From: Neoarius graeffei
Taxonomy: Eukaryota; Chordata; Actinopteri; Siluriformes; Ariidae
NCBI RefSeq assembly: GCF_027579695.1
Contig: NC_083583.1
Span: 22,290,599-22,354,598 of the forward strand
Direction of reading: 5' to 3'
DNA length: 64,000 nucleotides
Every line of letters begins with the position of its first letter. Position 1 is the stretch's first letter. Shown here one piece after another: positions 47,601 to 56,600 of this stretch. Position numbers and translations under genes: made by a program. The notes beneath the pieces were generated by a model. The model worked only from the letters and a program-made list of their open reading frames with translations. It was not told the origin of the DNA and ran no database searches.

Positions 47601-50600
47601 CTCTGGAAATATTCCTGAGCCCATTTTGTGATTTCCAATACAGAAGCATGCCTGTATGTGATGCAGTGCCGTCTAAGGGCCCGAAGATCACGGGCACCCA
47701 GTATGGTTTTCCAGCCTTGACCCTTACGCACAGAGATTCTTCCAGATTCTCTGAATCTTTTGATGATATTATGCACTGTAGATGATGATATGTTCAAACT
47801 CTTTGCAATTTTACACTGTCGAACTCCTTTCTGATATTGCTCCACTATTTGTCGGCACAGAATTAGGGGGATTGGTGATCCTCTTCCCATCTTCACTTCT
47901 GAGAGCTGCTGCCACTCCAAGATGCTCTTTTTATACCCAGTCATGTTAATGACCTATTGCCAATTGACCTAATGAGTTGCAATTTGGTCCTCCAGCTGTT
48001 CCTTTTTTGTACCTTTAACTTTTCCACCTCTTATTGCCCCTGTCCCAACTTTTTTGAGATGTGTTGCTGTCATGAAATTTCAAATGAACCAATATTTGGC
48101 ATGACATTTCAAAATGTCTCCCTTTCGACATTTGATATGTTGTCTATGTTCTATTGTGAATACAATATCAGTTTCTGAGATTTGTAAATTATTGCATTAA
48201 GTTTTTATTTACAATTTGTACTTTGTCCCAACTTCTTTAGAATTGGGGTTGTATGTTGGCTGAAGTGCCCTTGAGTCAGGCTTGTAGTACTCAAGTCCAG
48301 GACTCGGACTCGAGTCCGACTCGTGCCCTAATTTTAAGGACTCATGACTCGACTTGAGCACTGATGACTCAGACTTGTGCATTAACTGCATTAGGACTCG
48401 TAAATTAGAGATGAGGACTTGGATTTTTCTTTATTTTTTGTAACATGCCATAATAATTTGCCATAAAATATTTATATCTACATTATTTTTCGTACCAATT
48501 TCATGCAAGTGTGTCACACCTGCGCGCCTTGGCGCGTGGATCAGGTAGACTCTCAGGTGCACTCTGGACAGTGCATGTGCCAAGCAGACTCTCTTGTGCG
48601 TGCCGTAAACGACTCGCACCCGCACAGGATTAAGGCACAATCAGCGCACCTATATAAAAACTGTGAAAACACACTTACTTTGTGAAGTATTGAGTTGCGT
48701 TGCTGACACATTACCGAGCCTTATTTCCTTGTTTGGTTTCCTGATCCCTGATTTCCTATTCCTCATCTTTGATTCTGCCGAGTCTACGATAGCCTGTTTG
48801 TGCCTCGCTCAACCTGTTGCCTGTTTCACTGTTTTATGATTTTGTCTGCTGTTCTGGATCGTTTACCTGTCTTCACTTGTATTAATAAACACACCTTCTG
48901 CACTTACATCCGTCTCCCGACCATCTCTGACAGAATACTTCACACTCCCTGACAAACAGAATGCACAATCACCTGTTCATACACCATGTTCAGGAACAAA
49001 CTAATGTTAATGGCACTAAAACAGCCACCGTCAAATGGCGCAATTGGAGTCTTGTTCTCGGCCTCGACTTAAATTTTTTTTTAATGACTTGAACTTGAAC
49101 ACTGGGGACTCGAGACTGGACTCGGACTCGAGGTTTAGTGACTCGACTACAACACTGCCTTAAGCAAGGCACCTAACCCCAACTGCTCCCCAGGCTGCTG
49201 TGGGTATGTTGTACATCACTCTGGATAACAGCGTCTGCTAAATGCCATTAATGTAATGTAATGCAATGATATTAGCTAGAATTATGAGCTCTCAAATAGT
49301 TTTAGAAATATTAGAAAATCATTGACACTCATGATGTTACTTGTAGTGTATGAGATCCAATCATAGTGACTTTTAGAGCATGGCAAAAAAAAAAGGGGGT
49401 GTTGACTGGCTGAATTTGAGACATGTGAGAGGTCAGCCAAGATTATACATCATTTTAACTCTGTGGTCAAACATGAAGAGGCTGTGTATTTATGCTTATA
49501 GATGTATGATGCTTATGAAGTTGTGAGGGAAGAAAAAAAAAAAAAAGAGGCAACATCGTGGAATTATGGGCAGTTCCACATTTATGAAAACAGTGATTTG
49601 GTCTTTGAGGTAAATTTCTCACAAATTATAATGCATGCTTTACAGTATATCTACTCCAAAGTGTACACTTGGTACTAATGCTTTGAAATGAAACCAAAAG
49701 CTTCTGAGTGAACATCCAAGCTAGGGGTTTGTCCACCCCTTATTAGACCATCACACTGGACTATACATCTACTTAAATTACCTATTTCTCCAGTAGATTC
49801 TTGACTTTTCTCCTCTGCAGAGTGGTTGGTCACTGGTATCTGCACTTGAGGTAGACATCCCCGAGACGCTTGCAGTGGTATAACAGGTGAGGATGGCGCA
49901 GAAATGTTGGATTTAACAATGCCAGAAATTGTCAGGGAACACTTTGCGTGCTCAACTTTAGCACCTAGGGAATCCATAGGTGAAACCCTTATGGGCTGTT
50001 CCTGAACGACAGAATTGGGTAGTTTCTGAATATCTGGGTTCGGCATTGCTGCAGGAGGGTTCAGGTGTGTCTGGTTAGCCTGGGACTTTCCAATTTCCTG
50101 TTGTGTAACCTTTTGTTCCTCAGATAGTGGTGCTAAGATCTTTGCATCTGGCTGGAGGGACACTATTACAGGGTTTGGTGGGTCAACAGCTAGCACAGGC
50201 TTTCTGACTAATGCATTTCGTTTGGTGAGCGATTTCAGGGGCAGGTGAAGGTTTCTTCTAGACTTGGCCACTGCTCCTGGAGTTGAGGTCTTGGTGTTAG
50301 AAGATGGAGTTTGAACATTAACCTGAGATGAATTGTAATCTGGTACACAAGGAATGGGAGGGAGCTCTTTAGGGGTCTCGGATACTGAAGGCCACTTGGT
50401 TCTGTAGTCTGTTTTTCTCTCTTCCTTTGGGAGCGTCTTCTGTCGGAGGAGACGGTACTCCTGAAGGCTGAGTGTTTTGAGTTTTGTACTGCCATTTTGA
50501 GAAGGCGTCTTCTTTGCTACCTCAGTCGAGTTCCCACTTAAAGCTGAGGTTTCGGAATCACAATCTGCTATTTTGAGGTCTGCTGAGGACGAGGCATCTG

Positions 50601-53600
50601 GGAGATCATCTTCAACCTGGTACACGTGAATAGATGTCAAGTCAGGTGCAAATCTCACTTTCTTCTTTATTCTCCCAGGATGACCTGCTTTAGCAAGGAC
50701 TCTCGGAGGAGCAGCAGCAGCGTTCTCCTCCTCCTTTTGTTCCTCACATTTGGGCAAGCATGTCTTCAGCATGTCCTCCTGATGCACCTTGGAGTTATGA
50801 ATAGCACTGGATACTGCAAAACTTTGTGGATTGGGAACCATCTGCTCTGCCCCCAGATCAGAGGGAGTGCTAGCCACAGGCATGCCCAAAGGTGTCTCCT
50901 CTGTGTCGTCATCACCCACAACATCCACAAACACATCCTCCTCCTGGGGCTCCTCCACATCCCTGAGACGTTCTCTCTTATCCACAGCTACCCTGAGGCT
51001 ATATGGATGCATGTGCCTGACCAAATCCACCAGTGATATAGTTACAAATCCATCCTGATGCTCGTCCTGACACATTTCTGGGTCAGACTCGATGCGGAAG
51101 ATCCTCACAGGGCGTTTCCTGGTCTCACTGAAGTCCTCCTCCTCACCATCACTTCTCTGTATGGTGCCCATCCGGGTCCTGCGATGGAGCCTCGGTCTCA
51201 ATTGCCTATCTGAATGCAGGCCCTCTGCCTGTTCAAAATCAAATGCAGTACAACTTAACCATCTACAGTGCACAAGTTAAAGGAACAGTTTAGCTTTTCC
51301 ATAATATTCCATTTACCCCAACTGTAAATCAACCAACCAACCAAGACATGTTGGGTGTCTGATATCTGTGTCTACAGTTTTGCACTGGAGTTAAGAGGCT
51401 ACATATGCAACCATTAATATGTTTTAATTGCAGATACGTTCTCAGGAACGTCACACAGACTTGCTGATGTGCAATCGTACTGTAATCTATACACATGAAC
51501 AAAACTTCACCTTGGAGTTGAACACTGCTGGAATTTGTGCTGGACTTTGTGTAGATAATATAGTAATATTATTATAATATAATAACACCACATGGTACAT
51601 TTGCAATAAGTGGGAAATCGTATCAGAGTTTTCTTTCTGTTGTTATTTCTATGAGATCTTAAACCTTAAAGCATATACGCAGAGCCATGGCCTCACTTCC
51701 GTTTATAAACGCCTTGAGACTTCAAGAATGGCACAGGAATAGTTTTAAGCGTTAACAATAAATCTAATATAGTAATTTTTACAATTCAAGTGATTTATAT
51801 TGGTAGCAGTCTGAGTGAATGACCTTGACGTCCGTAACGTCACAGCAGGAAGTCTATCGGTCTCATCGCCATTTCCGCTATACTCAAACACAGAGCTGAC
51901 TGCAACTCCAATCCTCCATTTTGAGCTAATGCCACATAGATGTATTGGTGCACCCACCAGCAACATGACAGAAGGTGGATTTACGTTGCACTTATGGTCC
52001 AAGAATGTTCAAACTGCAAAGATTTGGACGCGTTTTGTGAGAAGTTCACAGGCACATTGGGCACCTATGAAGTGGTCTCTCCTCTGCTCTGCACATTTTA
52101 CAGAGGACTCGTACAAAACCTCTGATCTATTGACGTGCGTTGGCTATAAGCCCGTATTGAAAGAGGGTGCAGTATCAACAATTAAAGAAAACTATTTATT
52201 TATTTATTTATTTATTTTTTAAAAAAGCAAAGTTCAGTTGCACCAGTCCTCCCGGAGTGAGCCAAGGGTTGTTGCTAAAACCCGGGATGGCCTCGGCCTT
52301 AAAACTGGTTACCGCTGTGACGTCACGCACTCAGGGCTGGCTTGCTCAGCAGGGCAGCTCCAATGCCAAATTTGCGGTTGATTTTAATATATTTTTTTAT
52401 TCCCATTTATGCAGCATACAAGAGTCAAGGATGGAGATACTATTCACTCAGAAATTTAGTTAAAAATAAAGGTTCTGCGTATCTGCTTTAAAATGGATAG
52501 TGACGACGAACCATACACTAGATGAACAAAATGAACAGGAAGCACGTTCTTACTTTGGATTTTGAGGGTGTGAAGGGTCTAGTGACCTGAGAAGCTGTTT
52601 CTCTGTCCACACAATGCAACCTCACCTGTCATGGAGACACAGAAACAATTCAAAATAAATAAATAATTCTAGAATACTGAAACATTTAACTGTCAAAGGC
52701 ACACATAATTACATTCAACAAATTTAGCAAAAAAAAAAAAATCAAATACAATGGAATAGTTAGAAATCTTACTCTGGATTCTTGACACCTTTGACTAAAA
52801 AGTTTTGAGTCAGGAAGTGTGTCAAAGGGTGACAGGGTGTCTTCGATCACAGTGTCCAGCATCTCAGAGAAAGCAGATAGCAGCGATGCTTCGCTTTCTT
52901 CATCTATCTGGATCTTTGCCTAAAACACATTAGTGTCAGTCAAACATTTAACAAGTTATATATTATATACATTATTAATCCAAATAATGAATTTGCCACC
53001 AATTGAAAAAAAAAGTCAATTTGAACATGACTGAAAGCTGAATTACAGCCTTGCATAGGTAAGGAATGGTCACCTGTCACTACTATAAACACATTAAAAG
53101 CCCAAAAATGATGGCTAGGGTTTTTTTTTTTGTGCTAAACTATAACTGCAAAAAAAAAAAGTCTCTTTCCACACCTCTTCAGCAGAAGAATCTCCAAAGA
53201 TGGACAAAATGGAAGGTTCTAGGCTGCTATGAAAGGTGCTTGATGTATTGCCCAAAGCATCATCAGTAAATTCAAGGGTATGGCTTTTTGGAGATCCAAC
53301 CTTCACAAAAATGGAAACGATTAGCACAAAGTAAAATCCTAACAACCAGTGCGAATTAAACTGGACAATATACAGTATTAGTATAAATACAGAGATGATT
53401 ATAGAAAATCGCGCGCGCTGATTGGTCGAGACATTCAGACTATTTCTTGATAATCACTTCGAGCGACTCGGCAACATGGCGGCCAATCGCTTTGTCACCG
53501 TAAGTGAGGAAGAATGACAAATTATGAAAGAAAATGCTGTTCCTAAAAGCACTAAAGATGCTACGAAGTTTGGTCTAAAACTATTCAAAGGTAAGGTGGA

Positions 53601-56600
53601 ATCGTGATTTATTTTATCCGTTTCAAAACAAAGTATTTGATGTGACTCGTTGTAGATAAGTGACACGTCTACACGCGCCTTTATCACATCTGCATGCTGC
53701 TTTTGAAGATTAAAATACATTTCTTAATACTTTTTTAAAAAATAATTACCTGTGTATAAACCAATTATCCACCTCAGGCTCAGTGAATATTGATGAATAA
53801 TAACCTCAACTTCAGCGAACAATTGTTAAATAGAGATGCTGTGGTAAATGATATCACTATATACTTTTCTGAGAAGCATCACTGATAACTATTTTTATCT
53901 TTAACATTTTACAAATTAATTTAACTCCTTTTCACTTTTTTAAGTAATAATAATAATAAAGTTAAATTTATATAGCGCCTTTCAAGAAACCCAAGGACGC
54001 TTTACAATTATAGACAAGGGAAAAAAAGTAAATAAATAAAAAATAAAAATAAATAAATAATAAAAAGTAAAGTCCACCAAGTAGGGGTCAGGATGTAATT
54101 CCAGTGGTGTAGCAGCCACAGTCCCACCAAAAGGCGCACGAAAACAAGTCCCACATCTCCAGCACCGCCGCAACATCGCTCGAACACCACGCCATGGATC
54201 CACAAAGCGAGCAGAGAAGCTCCGCCATGCAAAGCGCTGGTATGTCCAAACCGCCTGCACAGCCGCCGCGACACCACCGAGCAACATCGCTCAGAACATC
54301 ATGCCAAGCATTAAAGCACAGAGCGCTGGACAACCACAATGTAAAATGAGCAACGAGCTCACTGCAGTCCACAGCTGGGAGCACAGGCATCACCCACAGC
54401 GAACCAAGGCCTGGAGGGAACCGACGCCCAAAACTGGGTCCGGAGCTACACCACCACCGGCGGACAAAACACTCAAACAAACATCAAACTACACAAACAC
54501 ACAGAAAAAATAAATAAATAAAATGAAAATAGAAAAATAAAGATAAAAAAGCTCTGGTAGAAAATAAAACATTAAACCAGGTTCTTTTTTTTTTAAATTC
54601 AACACTACTGCGTTGCTGGTGTTTTCTGATCACAATACACATCATGTATTACTCAGGACTGGTTGTATCACAACACGCAGCTCTACCTTTAATCGAGGAG
54701 CCACCACACCCAATCCATCCCGGACATTACATCTCTAACTCGCCTACTTCCTGTTCCTTGCCCAAGACTACATTTTGTTCTAGTTTTTGCACAATCGTTT
54801 GAGCTTTTGCCTGTCTTAATTTGACTCAATTTAGATTGTTTTTAAAAGATTCTCTACTTGCAACTACATGACCCTGAGATCATGACAGGTTTTATTGCGT
54901 ACTCAACTAAAAACACGTTGCTATAATGCTGACATTAGAAACCTTTTTAGTCACATTCATTTAAATCTGCTCAGTTTTGCCGAAGTCACTGGTAACACAG
55001 TGAACCAAGGTGTGACAATGGAAACCTGGAAAGATATGGCTGACAAAATGCTTCCCCAAAAATATACAACACAAAATTTAAAACACTGCTTCTGAAAAAA
55101 ACAAAAAACTTGCATTTCCTGCCTGAGAGTCATGCAAGAAAATACCAGACTTTTTGGGCACATTTCCAAATTTTTATATGTTTTCCACGTACTACATTCA
55201 GTATCTTGCTAATTTTAGGAAATGTTTGGAAAACATAAAATGTGTTATGCCTGAGGAAGACTATATCAAATAAGGGAATTTCTAGAGACACAACGTGCAG
55301 ACTTTTGTATATTGGTCTTACTTTTACAATGGAGTTCCATATCCATCTCTACACTTATTCTTAAATGACATTCCTCCAGGTCTGGAAAATGAATGGCTTT
55401 AAACTCCACACTTTTCCAGACCTATGGAAGAATCCTACGTCTCTTAAACTGCAACGACCTTAAAAACAAGAGCAGCTATGCGGATTGATCATTTGAACGT
55501 GCATCAAGTCGCAATTCTGACTTCCCCGAGTCATAAATCCTTTTAGAGGTGCAACAGCTTAGTACAAGAAAAGCAGGTTGTGTAGCTTAACGAATAACTG
55601 CTGACACAACTGTCTGCGATTAACATAATGTCAACAGGATGTTAAATATCACTGACTGTGCGACACCTTGAGTACTAATGAAACAAGAACCTCCACGTAT
55701 ACGTTACTGTACCTATCAAACGCTTCCTCTGTTGGTGTAATATTTACTACAGTTTATACCACAGCACTGTTGAATTCACAGTTCTGACTGGTCAGACGAC
55801 GTTGATTAATTTGCTATTACAGCAGCTCAGAGAGTGTTTCCAGCTGCAAGGCAAATCACAGGTTTATATTAATGCACTTGTTCTATTACAACATTTGTAT
55901 TGTAGCAACTCAGTCACAGGGGCTTATACAGCAGACACACCACATAGAAGGAGTCTCCAGTGTCAACACTTTCTAAGGGTAATACCAGGATCAGACTATG
56001 CGAATTCAGTGCGAGTTTGACAATTTTGCTGTGGCTGACAAATTTCCAACGTTGGGCTTGAAGATGAATGTCAGGAACAAACAAACCAGCCTTGTAGTGT
56101 GGCATAATTGCAGAACAGTGATGTGGCGTCTGGGACGTCCTACAATAAAAGTCTAGCATGTCAGAACTTTTGGTATTTCTTGCCTAGTTTGACACCTCCT
56201 AAGACGTGTTCCTTGGTAGCCATGACTGATAATTTCTTGGCCCTCGTCCATGACGACATAATGATTGTACAGAGTGAAACACACTGCGTTGTCAGTCTCC
56301 CAATAAAACGCAGCAAGAATTTATAGCACTGTGGTTGCCTAAACTGGTATGATGACCATCTTGAAAGACAAAAAAAAAAAATCAAGTAGTCTGATCCCAG
56401 AATAAGAGGAATAAAACAGTTCAGGACATGCTGCTGGAAAATGATCCAATTTTGAGAGGCAACAGTAACTCTGCTTTGCAATGAACACCACCACGCCATC
56501 TTCTGGTTGATTATTTTTTCATAGCTTTTCTATAACAGCACACTGTGAACTCTGAGGGTTTTATTCTTTACACGATGACTAATTGATACAGACTATTTAT

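Larger units (their letters stand above)
45920..48251 (-). mobile_element. Tc1-like element carrying a nested palindromic MITE, in pprc1 intron 5
   Basis: Inverted ends CAACCCCGATTCCAAAAAAA and TTAGAATTGGGGTTG with TA on both sides (45918-45919, 48252-48253). Subterminal AAGTTGGGACAAAGTACAAA is mirrored at the right. Transposase on the - strand; a MITE is inserted at 46061-46799. A terminal fragment of the same family occurs at 63328. Confidence 0.88.

Noticed and set aside
50626..51036. 136-codon + strand frame
   Set aside because: Antisense shadow of pprc1 exon 5.
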